This document shows, piece after piece, positions 49,057 to 60,967 of a stretch of DNA of 64,000 nt. The DNA comes from Muraenolepis orangiensis (taxonomy: Eukaryota; Chordata; Actinopteri; Gadiformes; Muraenolepididae): contig CM051005.1 of assembly GCA_027704905.1 (NCBI GenBank), forward strand, positions 17,665,363 to 17,729,362. Direction: 5' to 3'. Both the position numbers and the translations under genes were made by a program. The first letter of the stretch is position 1; the number at the start of each line of letters is the position of its first letter. The notes under the pieces are model-generated. The model did not search any database. It saw nothing but the letters and a program-made list of their open reading frames with translations, and had not been told where the DNA came from.

Positions 49057-51096
49057 CTTTTATCCATGCAAAAATCCATCAATATCTAATTAAACTCTTA
49101 TTTTTAAAGCTTTTTTTCAAAATATCCCTCATTAAAAAGATTAATTTTAGCAGGTTATACTTTGATTTAAAGTAATATCTGAAATGAAAAAAAATAAATA
49201 AAATCAAAAGTTGGTTTCAAGTCTATATTTGCCTTTTACTATTATTAGATTTTTATTTATGGAAAAATGCTAAACTTTTTATAAAATTAAGCTTTCTTTT
49301 GTAATTATATAAGCATACGCTGAGAAAAAACAATACCAAATTATGTCAATTTGGAGAAATGACTTAAAATATCTCCAAGTGCGAAAAAAATGCCGACAAT
49401 TTTGCTAAACCAGAAAATCTTAACCCAACTTAAAGAAAATGAAAGGTTTACATTTTTTGGGTCTACAGTAAGAATATTTGATTATAAACAGGTCTAAAAT
49501 TCATTTATTAAGAATCAGGCCAGTATTGCAGAACCAAATATAATTGGAAACAAGCATTTTTTAATTTTATGCAATCCAATTTTATTTCAGATTTTCCGTT
49601 ATTCGTAGTTTCATAAAAAACGTGTCAAACACTGCCCAGAAAAATGAAGATCTCACAATTGAATTTGAAAAACTCTATAAATCATTTATTAAAGATCTAT
49701 CCCATGATTTTTCTAAGAATGAATCTTTGCATTATTTTCTCTTTCTTTTAAAAATTGTCTACAAAAGTAATATCAAATAAATGAGATTAATATAAATTTT
49801 AGAAAACAATAAAACTTTATTCTGTAAATGTTTATTAATTTTAAATAATAAGATATTCTAGTTCAAAGTCATAAGACCATCTTTGGTAACATTTTTAAAC
49901 TTGTAATTTTTGGATTTTTACTTTTTTTAAGCTCTAGAAAAAAAGTTGTTTTATTTTGGTAAAATACATATACAATCAAATTATAATTTTGTTAGATTCT
50001 GATTACAAAACTTTTATTAACTTCAGTAAAAGCTTTTTTTTATTTGTAATTTATTTTGTAGCTTATTACAACAATTATAATGTTAAAAGTAAGAATGTAT
50101 AATTTATTATTTTTATAATTTTTAAGATCCGGAAAAAACCGTCAATATTTGAAAATTTATCAATTTGGACATTTTACATTTAATCAATTAGACTTGAAAT
50201 TAAATGGACTTATGTTTAACAGTTTAGGAAGTTATTTATTTTTTGAACGTTTATTAAATATTTATCAAAGATTATAATCATAGAGTTGCTTTATGTACAT
50301 TTTTATAGATTCAGAATTTAAATATTTTATAGTTCAAAATAAGCTTCAATTATATAAACGTAAATAACTGTAAATTAAACATTAAATTTATTTCTTAGCC
50401 CTTGTATCTGACAATATTATTCAGATTAGTATGATACTTTACAAATTGAGCTTTATTTTCAATAGGTCCAGACAAAATAATATTATGCAACTTTTTTTGT
50501 TTCAATGCTAATTTTATTTATTAAGGGGACAGGGAATTTAAAAGATTAGAACTAAACAGTTCAAAAGATATATATAGTAATGTTTTATTGAAATGAATTT
50601 CAAAAGTTTTTTAGATTTTTGCAATACTGTTGATATTGGTATACAAAGTTTAAATATTTTGTTTTATCTTGAATTAATATTTCGACATGATCAAGTTGAA
50701 TTCAGTCAGTTAATATTTTTGGATTCAAAATATTTTAAATTTTTAGTACATAATAAAACAACGTATACAAGAAGTTTTATATTTTTATTGGTTAACCTAA
50801 CAGAATTTAAGAGTACGGAGACATATATACTACAAAAAGTATAATTTATCACTATGCACTTGGTAGGTAGCAAAGGTAAATTATGCAAGAATTATTTGTT
50901 TAATGTTTTTTTTAGATGATGGTTTTCGAATACAAAATTTTTAGCTTTAATTTAGTCGCTGATTTTCTCCGAATTTGTTTATAAATACACTTGGTTTGAT
51001 ATTAGTAAATTTATTGTTCCAATATTTTGTATATTTTTTTAAATATTAATGAGAGATCTCTGCGAATTTGTAGATTTTGATTATTCCGATGTTTAA

Positions 51097-53278
51097 CCCT
51101 CAAACGGATCTGAGGTCTTTTTGAGCTCAAACCAAAAGTAAAATCAATATTCTCAAGAAATACAATTTTACACGTTATACTAAAAAATAAAAATTATTGC
51201 CTGTTTATATATTATCAAAACAATAAAAAAACCCTCCGATGGTCTTTCGGGTCTTTTGGACTTTTTTTTTTTTTGTTAAAACAAAAGATACTATTATCAA
51301 AGAAAATATATTTTAATTACACAATTTTCTACCGATTAGATTTTGATATAAATAGCAAAATATCATATTCAGGTCACGCGAAAAATACGCAACTATATAA
51401 TTTTGTTATTGATTTTCAAGATGAAGAATTTAGTGATGTTGTACAATCGTCAGTCAGTGAAAGAGAAGACGTATTATTTTTAAAATTGGAAGAATCTTCT
51501 AATTGCAAAGAAATTAATCCATTTGACGTTTCAACATTAAGCAAAAATGATATTCTTTGGAATTTAATAAGACCATCTTCTTCAAAAACATGTGTAGAAA
51601 GTATTATGGACTTGGCTCCCAGCTCTACATGTTTTGCAATTTTGAAAATAAAAGAAATCTTGGACTGTTTTCTAATATTTTTAAACTCCAAAATCTGCGA
51701 TCATGTTGTAAAGTATACCAATCTTTTTGGAAAAAGGCATTTTGCAGATAATTGGATAAATATAGATGACATCAAATTGAAAGGGTATCTCGGCATTTTG
51801 GTTTTAATGGGTGTACATAAGGACAGGGAAGAGCCGATAGACGATTTGTTTAGTCTATCAGAAGGGAAGAAAATTTATCGCCAGATTTAAGCAAATTTCC
51901 AGATCGATACATCTTGACGACATTGGCACTAAGGAAGAAAAACCGACAAATTTTCCCAATACGAGATCTCTAGAATTTATGGATTGAAATTCTGCCCATA
52001 GTGTTTCCGACCAAACAAGGACATAACAATTGGTCCCATTTAAAGGAAGGTGTCCGTTTCGACAATATATGCCATTAAAACCGGCTAAGTATGGCGTAAA
52101 GTTTTTTATGGCTGTTGATCCAGTCTCCAAATATGTTTGTAATATAGATATTTATTTGGAAAAAAATGGTCAAAGCAACACCAGAATTGGGGGTGTTGGA
52201 GAAAATATAGTCCTCCATCTTATGAACCCATTTAAATATTCTGGTCGAAATATTGTTGCCGATAATTTTTTCTCGTCTTTAGGACTTTCTATAAAGTTGT
52301 TGGAAAGGAATTTTACTTTTTTAGGAACAATTCGACACAATAAAAAGGAGTTGCCTCCGTGTGTCCTCCTATCGAAGAAACGAGCATTATTAAGTTCAAC
52401 ATTTGTATTTTATAAGAAACACATGTTGACTTGATATGTCAATAAAAAAAATAAAACTGTAATATTGCTTTCTTCAGGCTCGACAAACACCCAGATAGTT
52501 TAGGAAGCCTGAAATGGTTATTTGTTATAAAGACAAAAGGAAGAGTAGATAGTGTCGATAGAATGATAGCGTCTGTATCTGTCAGGAGATTCAACAGAAG
52601 ATGGCCCATGTTTTTTTTTAATATGGTGGATCTTTCTCTAATTAATGCATTTGCACTATACACGGATTTATTTGACAAAAATAAATTAAGAAGAAGATTT
52701 CTAAAAGAAATTTTAGTATTACTTTTTATGCCGCTTCTGACTCGTAATGAGGAAAGTAATAAAAAGGTTTACTCCAACAAGTTTCCAACAAATTCCTCAA
52801 CAAAATTGACGTTAACCAAAAAAAATCAAGATGTATATTTTTCCCAAGAAATAATAAAGACAAAAAAACCATATCTAATTGCGTTAAATGCAACCAATTT
52901 TACTGCCGAAATCACTCTTTAAATTGTTGCTCCTCTTGTCAATAAAAATAATTTCTTAACAAATGGACATTATAAAATTATTATTCAACTTCTAGCCAAG
53001 TAATTAGATTTTTTGCGCCGGTTAAAAATTATTATTGTTGAAAAACTTATGCGAAGATAATCGAATCACCTTCAATGTGTATACATCGGCGGCTTAACGG
53101 GATTAATGCCGTTATAATTCTTTTATTTTTGGTTTATTTGGTCGATAGATTTAGTTGACATTTAAAAATATGTTATCAATAAAAATATTCAATTTATTAA
53201 TGAAATAACAAATTGGGTTTATTTACCCCAAAGTCCATAGTCCATTTAAGAATGTCGGAAATTTTGTTCGTTAGAGGG
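51097..53278 (+). mobile_element. piggyBac-type transposon in unit 3
   Basis: The element is flanked by TTAA on both sides (51093-51096 and 53279-53282), the piggyBac target. Its ends are CCCTCAAACG and, complemented, CCCTCTAACG. Units 1 and 2 show the empty site, GATGTTTAACGATGTTTAAAG, with a single TTAA at the same place. The 2182-bp element lies in an intron-equivalent position of the third micro-exon gene copy. Confidence 0.92.
51273..52945 (+). pseudogene. piggyBac transposase, frameshifted
   Basis: Read across several frames the protein is recognisable. About 51690-51890: VKYTNLFGKRHFADNWINID, LKGYLGILVLMGVHK. About 52030-52380: KYGVKFFMAVDPVSKYVCNI with the first catalytic Asp, and IVADNFFSSLGLSIKLLERN with the second. 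About 52560-52680: NMVDLSLINAFALYT with the third. After one more frameshift near 52865 the C-terminal cysteine-rich finger reads CVKCNQFYCRNHSLNCCSSC and stops at 52945. Piggy-Bac transposases cut and paste at TTAA. All three catalytic positions survive, but at least three frame breaks make this copy inactive. Confidence 0.85.
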
Positions 53279-54185
53279 TTAAAGATGTTTAAAAGTTTTA
53301 ATAATTTTGAAATTAGTAAATGTTTATTTTAGCCAAGACTGAACAGAATAAAAACTGTGAATATGTTTATGATCAATATTTTTGAGATACATTTAGATTT
53401 TAATGGAAAAAACATCGGATTCAGTAATTTATTCCTTTATTTTTAGTAAATTCTGCAAAGGAAATAAATCGTTAAAAATAAACACTAGTATGAGCGGTTG
53501 CACTATCTCTGGTACACATTCGCGCACGCGCTAGCGTAATAAATGGCAAAATAAATTTAATCTATCTGCGCGTATATGTGGCAGATATTACTGAACGCCC
53601 GCTTACCCGCTTAGCTTGACAATGCGCACTTTTTTTTGTAATATATAAAGTTATCTGAAGTGTGGATTGAACTCTCTAAACTTTAAGATTAATAATGCTA
53701 ACGCGCTAACATATTATAATGAAATTACCTTATATTTTAATAGCATATGTTAGGTTAATATAGGTAAACGTTTTTTTAACTTAGATTCTTGATTAATTAA
53801 ACTATATTTTTCTACCCACCAGTACCAGTATCTAACTGTTATAAATCTGATCTAAAATTACAGTTTTCATTCCATAAATTACATCATAATGTTAGAAAGT
53901 ATTTAAAAAATTATATTTAATTATGTTGTTGGTCAAAAAGATTTTAATGTTTAGCATGCCAAAAAAATGAATATTATATGAGTCCTAAATGTTCACTTGA
54001 TATGAATTATATTCCAACAAAAAAAACAGAATTTGGGAAAACAACTAACTAATTTTCTAAAGGAATTCTATTTAATTGTTTTAGAAGTTCTAGAAAAGAA
54101 TCATACTTCCCTTTGAGATATTTTCTGGTGAAAATATATTGATCAAAGTAACTTTATTAATATGAGATGAGTTTTAATCAATTAA

Positions 54186-55102
54186 TTACCATTGGTAAAG
54201 ATGTGTCCTTGTACCATTTCGAGGAAGGTTAATTTTTAGTTGGTGCCAACTAGATTCAATAGTGTTGGTATGATACCCCTCTTCAGTAACATACTCTACA
54301 CTATGATTGACGACATGATGCGTGTAGTCTAACCACAAATGTGGGATTATTTCGTAGACTTTGGCACCATCTGTCATTATTGTTGTTCCTGTTTTAATAT
54401 TAGCTCAATATATATTTTAATATACCAGGAAGAATATATTCCTTTATGAGTGGAATCAGTGTTTGATGGTCTCTTTTTTTCACGGGAATAAAAAACATAT
54501 TATTGGAATCCCTTTCAATCCCACCAAATACCCATTTACCGTCCACTCTTCTCCTTGGGTTGTATTTGCGCTTACCATGAAATTGATTCGTCGATTTCAA
54601 CGATTTTGCCAATCCCTATTGATTTTCATGCAAATGATACATGTTTTTAGATTACCACCAATTTTTACAGGATCTATCTGGAGGATATTTGAACATATAG
54701 ATCTGAATTCCTTCTTCCATTCGATCACAATATGGTCTGAACATATCTACAAGTCCCGTTCAATAAAAATTCTTTCGCATCTATTTAACCAATAATACAT
54801 GATCTGAAGGATTGCCTATATTTGTTCAAGAAATTTAGAGTTAAATAATTTTCCCTAATTTTCATGTTAGAAAAACTAAAAATACTCCCGTCTCGAATGG
54901 AATGAAGCTTTCGACATTTTCTGGAATTGCATCTCCATGCAAATTTATCGGATTTGAATTGGGATTCCTTCTTCAAACTGTGCAAATCTTGCAATAAAGA
55001 GTTGCACAGTCCATTTCGATTTTTAATTAAATTATTAGAAATTAAAAATTTAATTAACTTTGGCTTGTTCATACAGAACCTGATAATAGTGTTAGTAGTC
55101 AT
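54186..55102 (-). pseudogene. Merlin/ISXO2-type transposase remnant
   Basis: Minus strand, N to C: 55102-54785 holds the zinc-binding N-terminal part (WRCNSRKCRKLHSIRDGSIF). 54612-54400 holds GKRKYNPRRRVDGKWVFGGI, ERDSNNMFFIPV and LIKEYILPG. 54377-54186 holds MTDGAKVYEIIPHLWLDYTH and HSVEYVTEEGYHTNTIESSW. These are the conserved blocks of the ISXO2-like DDE domain found in IS1595 and eukaryotic Merlin elements. The pieces lie in different frames with stops between, so the gene is dead. Confidence 0.82.
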
Positions 55103-55445
55103 TGGTTTTCCATTTTGCAGTCAAAAAACTGCAAGTGAATTTAACCTAATATTCACTTTAAATTATAATTTACTTTCTGCGAAAAAATATAAGTTTGTTA
55201 AGCATGATTTAAATATCAAATACATTATTTCAACATTGAAGTGAAATTTTCGAAATTTATTTGGAAAAACTGTTTTTCTTAGCTTTAAAATATATTTCCA
55301 GAAATTTTAATCTAGGATTACAGACAGACGAACTTAGAAGAAAATAAATTTTGCTATGCCGAAAATATGATTTTAATTGTAAGATCGAAATTGAATTTGG
55401 GGCATTTTTCATCGATTCGAACAATTCTTTTTCGGTCTATGTTCT

Positions 55446-56190
55446 CTAACAATAGATTTCCATTGGTGGTAGGAACATGAGCGTATGTCCCACGTCTTCA
55501 ATCGTCATTTTTGTCAACTCATTTTTATGGATTGAGGCATTGTCCATTATGAATAAAACCTTTTTTACTCCTTGCAAATGAATATCAGCAGTTAATTTAG
55601 TAATATAGCTCAAAAATATCTCTGAATTAGAAGCCCCTTTCAGAATCTCAAACCTCCATATTTTTTCTGGACTCATTGCTGCAATGAGCGTTATATTTGG
55701 GGATTTTATGGTTCGGTCTCTTTCCTTTTTAAGACTACCCCTGACCTCTTCTCATTGAGAGAGAAAATTCTGATTTGTCGATAAAGATAATATCTTCATA
55801 AAGGGATTCTATATGGCAAAATTTCTTGACATATCTATTAATAATTTGGATAATATTAAAATAAATGAACGGACTCTTTTCTTGCATTAAGATTTCTTTC
55901 ATCATTCCTCCTTTCAGGTAATAGAGAAATTCTTTTTATCGAATAATGAAACCTTTCCAAAACATTCGCGATTGTCTGTTTTGAAACTTTGATATTTTTG
56001 TCAAGATTAAGAGTTTGACAAATTTTTAATGAAAACTTTTTCAATATCATTTAAAATTGATCTACGATTCCCTCCTTTAATTTCGCACTCTGTCGACACA
56101 GTTAAATTAAATTTTTTTATAATTCTGCAAACCGAGGCTCGGCTTACATTTAAAATAGATGAAATGTCCTTGTTAGATACTCCACTCTAT
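55446..56190 (-). pseudogene. Tc1/mariner-IS630-type transposase remnant
   Basis: Minus strand, N to C: 56190-56010 has a helix-turn-helix (SNKDISSILNVSRASVCRII, then GGNRRSILNDIEKVFIKNL). 56050-55856 has VSKQTIANVLERFHYSIKRI and LPERRN. 55676-55446 has the DDE part with VLFIMDNASIHKNELTKM and TLMFLPPME. The order matches IS630/Tc1-like transposases. It is frameshifted and truncated before the last catalytic residue, hence inactive. Confidence 0.8.
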
Positions 56191-57369
56191 TTTTTGGTCG
56201 ATTTGTTTATAATTTATATTATTCATATTAAACTATATTTAAAATATGCGCTGTAATTTTCACTTCAAAATTGAAATACTGTATTCTTAAAGTTTCTTTT
56301 CCAGAAAACTTTAAAATAAAAAAACTGATATCAACATAAATTAACATTTGATAAGTGTGGTTCATTATGAAAAACATGCAAACTGATAAATGGAAACAAA
56401 ATTTAAATTTTTGAAACGATTTAAAAATCAGATACACATTAAAAACGACTATTACAACAAATTTTATGATATGAATGCAAGATAAATAGCGAAATAACTC
56501 AAAATAATGCATTCTATTCAGATGAGAAAATTATTATTCACTAAAAAATGTGAAAATGAAATGATATACATTCATTAAAAACAAGAAAAAGTTTATCTTG
56601 GTTATATAAACATCATTAAATAAAAAAAAATTCATTATAATCTGATATAGATCCTTTAATCAATATACTATAAGAAATTCAGTTTTGAAATAAAAATATT
56701 AATGTTTTTAAAAACAAGATTTGAGAGCAATAAATCAAAAATAAAATTGTAAATGTGAAATGCGCACGCGTGGCGGGATTTACACAGAACTTAGTGGGTA
56801 TCTTTTTTATATTTTTTACATCTTTTAGACCAAAGTAATTCCAATGAGTATTCAAGTAAATGCTATACTTAATATTTTTTGCCAGAATATGTTCTAGTAA
56901 AAGTGAAAGATAGAAATTTTAAATAAGTCAATTTTATTTATATGAATATGAAAACTTTCTAATCTACGCAAGTACTGATTGGATAATTTGAATTAAGAAT
57001 CGCCAGATATCCCAACAGAAGTTCAAAAAGCCATTTTTAAATGCATTATGCACAATGTTTTGTAAAATAAATTCAATTTTTATTTAGATAATGTTATAAA
57101 TTAAACTTATTCATATGTACTTAAAGAGGTTTTAAACGGAAATTTTTGTTTAGAGAATATTTTAGTAAATTTAATTTTTAAATTAATTTTTATTTGTTTT
57201 AGCATCAATTATTCAAGATCAAAAAAGAAATCGTAAAATAATCATTATCTGCATCTCGGTGCTCGGAGTACTTTCTACAGTTGTAATAGTATCTTGTGTT
57301 TTCCTATACAAACAAAGTGTATTCAAATATTTTAGAAAATGGAAACTTATGAACAAAATTCTATTCTAA

Positions 57370-57750
57370 CTTTAAATGGTATTTTTAATCTCTATAATTT
57401 ATTTTGCGTTTGTTTATAAATTATGATTAATGGGCTAAATTTTATTTTAAGTTTGTATCGTATATTCTTATTTTTAAATTTCTTGAACAAAGATTACCTT
57501 TTCATTTTTTAATTAATTCTTGGCTTGATTTATAGAACCAGAAACTGAATAGATTAAATGCAACAAATACGGGCATACTTTAATTTCTTTTTATAAATAA
57601 ATTGCCAAAACAAACTCACAAACCAAGTTAATATTTTTGGCCATAAAACTGAATATAATAAGAAAAAATCAAATATTTTAATTGTAGATTTCTGGCAAAA
57701 GTTTGCAGTTATTTTGCAATAAAATTTGACATTATCTGTAGGCTAGGAAT
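57370..57750. other. 3' flank of third micro-exon gene copy
   Basis: Homologous to the 3' flank at 32959-33370. No gene. Confidence 0.6.
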
Positions 57751-58092
57751 AGGGGTGCACCGATACTTGCCTTTTTTGCGCTTTTATTTTTGGGAATTTG
57801 ATGATCATATCTTTTTTATAATTTAATTTATTGATTAAATAAATGGATCAAACCATATATTTAAAAAAACTCTGAAAATTAATGTATTTGATGTTCAAAA
57901 ACACACACTTAAAAATTTATCTTTTATGTTTTCAAACTGTATTTTATTAACTTAATTTTCGAATCCCAAAAATAAGTATGTTTTTTAAAATACGAAAAAA
58001 ATTGCCAAACCAAATCAACAGTACATTTTATAGTTTTTTTCAATTATAAATGTTCAATTTATTTCGGATTTATTATTTTATTTATTAGGGGT
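57751..58092. mobile_element. possible hAT-type insertion, left end only
   Basis: Unit homology stops abruptly at TAGGGGTGCACCGATACTTG, a sequence very like hAT terminal repeats. Unit-like sequence (GTGGCCAGTG) may resume at about 58093. No matching right terminal repeat was found, so the extent is uncertain. Confidence 0.4.
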
Positions 58093-59463
58093 CGTGGCCA
58101 GTGTTTCACAACTTGAAATTTATGACCTTATAACAATAAATATGCGACAGCTGTTTTACAAACTGTGATAAAATATAACAACAAGTACCGCGATACTTTT
58201 GATCTAAAGTTAAGAATAAAATCTTTAGAAATTGAATAGCAAAAATCATAACAATATACTGATGAATATTGGCATTTAATGCAATTTTACCGGCATGAAA
58301 TCTTGCGTATATTTTTTTCATCCTAAAAAAGAATATTATCAACAAAATATTCAAGATTAATATATTATCCGTTATTTACATTAATCTAGAAAATTGTCAT
58401 AAATGACGCAAAATATAAGGGCGCAAATGTGAAACTAATTCTCGCACAGTTTTGCCAGAAATCATTATCAGAGCATCGAATAGATCCCAGCAAGATTTTG
58501 AACTTTCTCTACATTTACTGTTAAAAAAACTGACGAAAGAGTAACATTCAGACCTTAGCCTTAAGATGATAGGACACAAAAAAATAAGTTATAAATTTTA
58601 TCAAACATACTCGAAAAAAAAGCAAAATCCCTAAATATGAACCCCAAACTCAGAAATGTTCAATACCCTTCGAAAATAGCATAAATATTCTCACATGATG
58701 GAATTTATTTTTATCTTGATAAAAACTGTTTGGACGGAAATTTTATATTTAGATTTTCTAAAAAAATAATAAACACAAAATTTATACAAAATGCAAAATT
58801 CTAATATAATTGTAAACCAAAAGAAAATCGGTAATGTTGAATTAAGATATTTATTTCCTCTTATTGTAAATTAGAGGAATATATCATTAAATATTCCTAT
58901 GATTGAACAAATAACCAATTTAAATTACTTTTTGACGTTCATAAATCTGATATGTTTCGAAATAAAGGTTACCTCAACTCAAGATAGGTTATCCGCATAA
59001 TAAGTTTCAACAATTACAGATGAGCATGTGGTATGCATAGAGTTGTCATACGTCCTGCTTTGGACTCTCATGTCCCGTGTCCTGTTTTTAAGATTTCTGA
59101 AAAATAAAATCAACAAAAACATTAAATGCAACCACATTCGCTATTTTAATGATATGAATCAACACGTGATATCTGTATTAGCTTTAATTAGAGTATTAGG
59201 AAGGTTGAGTAAAGTTTTTCCATTATTATAATTTATTTTTATTGATAAAGGTTTGTCCGTTGCGTTGTTTTTGTCAAATTTTATTACATTATGTCGAAAC
59301 GAAAATGTTCTTACAGTCACGAATATTAAAGAAAGCAAAAGTTGAAATGAAGTTATCTGTGAGCACGGTCGGTCTATATTTAGCACCGAAAATGGTGAAA
59401 GGTCAGATATAATGTGACAGTTAAAAACGTCAAAACATATAAAAAGTTTAATTTCAGTAGATA
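58093..59463. other. AT-rich DNA, no gene supported
   Basis: Short frames on both strands, none with recognisable motifs. Confidence 0.35.
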
Positions 59464-60967
59464 TTGACAAAATACGGTAATAAAAACACCCAACAACATG
59501 AATATGATATAGCTTCCGCTGAAATAGCAATGGGTTTTCATATAGTTTCTCATCACCAAACATTTAATTCAAACGATTGCATCAGTATACTCATACCTGA
59601 GATCATACCTGAGATTTTCATGGATTCCAAAATTGAATCTAATTTTTCGAGTGCTAGTACTAAAACAACTGCATTAATAAATAATATTATAGCTTCTTAC
59701 ACCCTATCAGAAATTCTTAAAGATCTATCAACTGCATATTTTTACAGCATGTCAATTGACACAAGTAATTATAATGCCGAGAAATTATTTCCATTAATTG
59801 TTAAATATTTTACCCGCGAAAATGGTTTGAGTGTAAAATTACTTCGAGTTAAATCCCTTTCGGAAGAAACATCAGATCTAATTTCAAATTTTTGCAAAGA
59901 ATCTCATACTGAACTTGGAATTGACATTAACAAATGTATAGCTTTTGGTGGTATTTTGCAAAAAGGAACGATGAATATGTATTCAAAGTGCAAATCATCA
60001 TATTGAAGGAGTTGGTTATTCTGTGTACATTTTACACAATGCGGTACATACTGTCGATAATGTTCTTTCCATATACATTGAAGTAATTGTGGTCAAATTA
60101 TTATCCGATTTAAGCATATAGCATATATACGGTAAGAACCGAGAGGTTAAAGGATTTTTGTGATTTAGCTGGGATGAAGTATCTTTCGGTCTTATCTCAT
60201 TCTAGGACTCGTTAGTTATCTTTTCGATGCACTTAGTTCTTATTTTAATCCCCAAGAAAAATCTCCCAAATTACTTTTGGACTTTTTTAATAACCAACTC
60301 AGCAAAACATATTTATACCTTTTTTATAATTTTAATCGTATATTTAACATCAATATTAAATGCATAGAAAGAAAAAAAATAGTTTCATTGAGGTTCTTTC
60401 TATTTTAAAAAAGCTGTTAACGACTATTAACGAACGAATCGAATTGAAATATATTCCGTTGAGTGCCAAAGAAATTCTAAAAATGACAACATTGCCGCTG
60501 AAAAATTAGAAATATTTTATAGTGATTTAAAAGATTTTTACAAAACTTGCCCCAGATATATAAAATGGATCCAAAATCTCAATGTTTTTACATGGATGAT
60601 ATTAGATACTATTCTGCATTGTAAAAAAGTATAATTATCCTGCCAAGCCTTGCAAAAAAAAGGTGCTAAATGTAACGATAACAAACTATGCTAACAGTTT
60701 TTGCATTTCGTTAATATAGTAAGGAATGATATGGTAGATTCACCCAAAGAATGGAAAGAGGAATTCTCGGGATTTTTGATTTTATATGAGTACTTATTTA
60801 GTATTCCTGCAAGCAATGATAATGTTGAGAGAGTTGTTTCTTTAATGAACGCTTACTTGGCAAAAAAACGTAATCGGTTACAAGTTTCCACAGTAGAAGT
60901 GATTTTACAATGTAAGCGGAATATTAATTATGGATGTAAACAAATTTTATCGGACAATAAAAGATAA
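59464..60967 (+). pseudogene. hAT transposase remnant (GTF2IRD2/ZBED5-like)
   Basis: 59464-60006 reads EYDIASAEIAMGFHIVSHHQ, ILKDLSTAYFYSMSIDTSNY and IVKYFTRENGLSVKLLRVKS, the catalytic-domain start of hAT transposases, with the first Asp in SIDTS. After a frame-broken middle, 60701-60967 reads FSIPASNDNVERVVSLMNAY then KKRNRLQVSTVEVILQCKRN, the C-terminal dimerisation motif. The two ends are about the right distance apart for one transposase of about 500-600 residues. The copy is inactive. Confidence 0.8.

Larger units (their letters stand above)
53495..56773. mobile_element. composite insertion with Merlin and Tc1/IS630 remnants
   Basis: Unit 3 homology stops after AGTATGAG (53494) and resumes at CGGGATTTACACAGAACTTA (56774). 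In units 1 and 2 these are about 38 bp apart, at a micro-exon acceptor. Both ends carry a GCGCACGCG motif (about 53523 and 56762), unusual GC-rich words in this AT-rich DNA and possible terminal repeats. Inside are two unrelated transposase remnants, both on the minus strand. Confidence 0.7.
49439..57369 (+). pseudogene. micro-exon gene, diverged third copy, broken
   Basis: The ATG at 49439 is followed by a deletion of most of the signal peptide, with loss of frame. Exon 2 (49591-49766) keeps the frame and differs by a 15-nt in-frame indel (HDFSKNESLHYFLF against HDSFNYFLF). Many micro-exons stay multiples of three despite length changes: 27 to 21 nt at the GC-donor exon, and 30 to 27 nt at about 53398-53423. 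The last exon 57203-57369 is fully open (SIIQDQKRNRKIIIICIS, tail KYFRKWKLMNK). Breaks: the acceptor of the exon at about 50680 (AATTAA instead of AATTAG), loss of block-B exons, an early stop in the 96-nt exon, and two transposon insertions inside the gene. It seems to have been a functional paralogue that later decayed. Confidence 0.75.
45164..57750. repeat. 9.74-kb tandem repeat, unit 3, diverged and interrupted
   Basis: Near-identical to unit 2 from 45164 to about 49390, then clearly diverged with deletions. It is interrupted by a piggyBac element (51097-53278) and a 3.28-kb composite insertion (53495-56773). Unit homology is traceable to GGCTAGGAA at 57750, and perhaps again at about 58093-58120 (GTGGCCAGTG). 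Confidence 0.9.
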
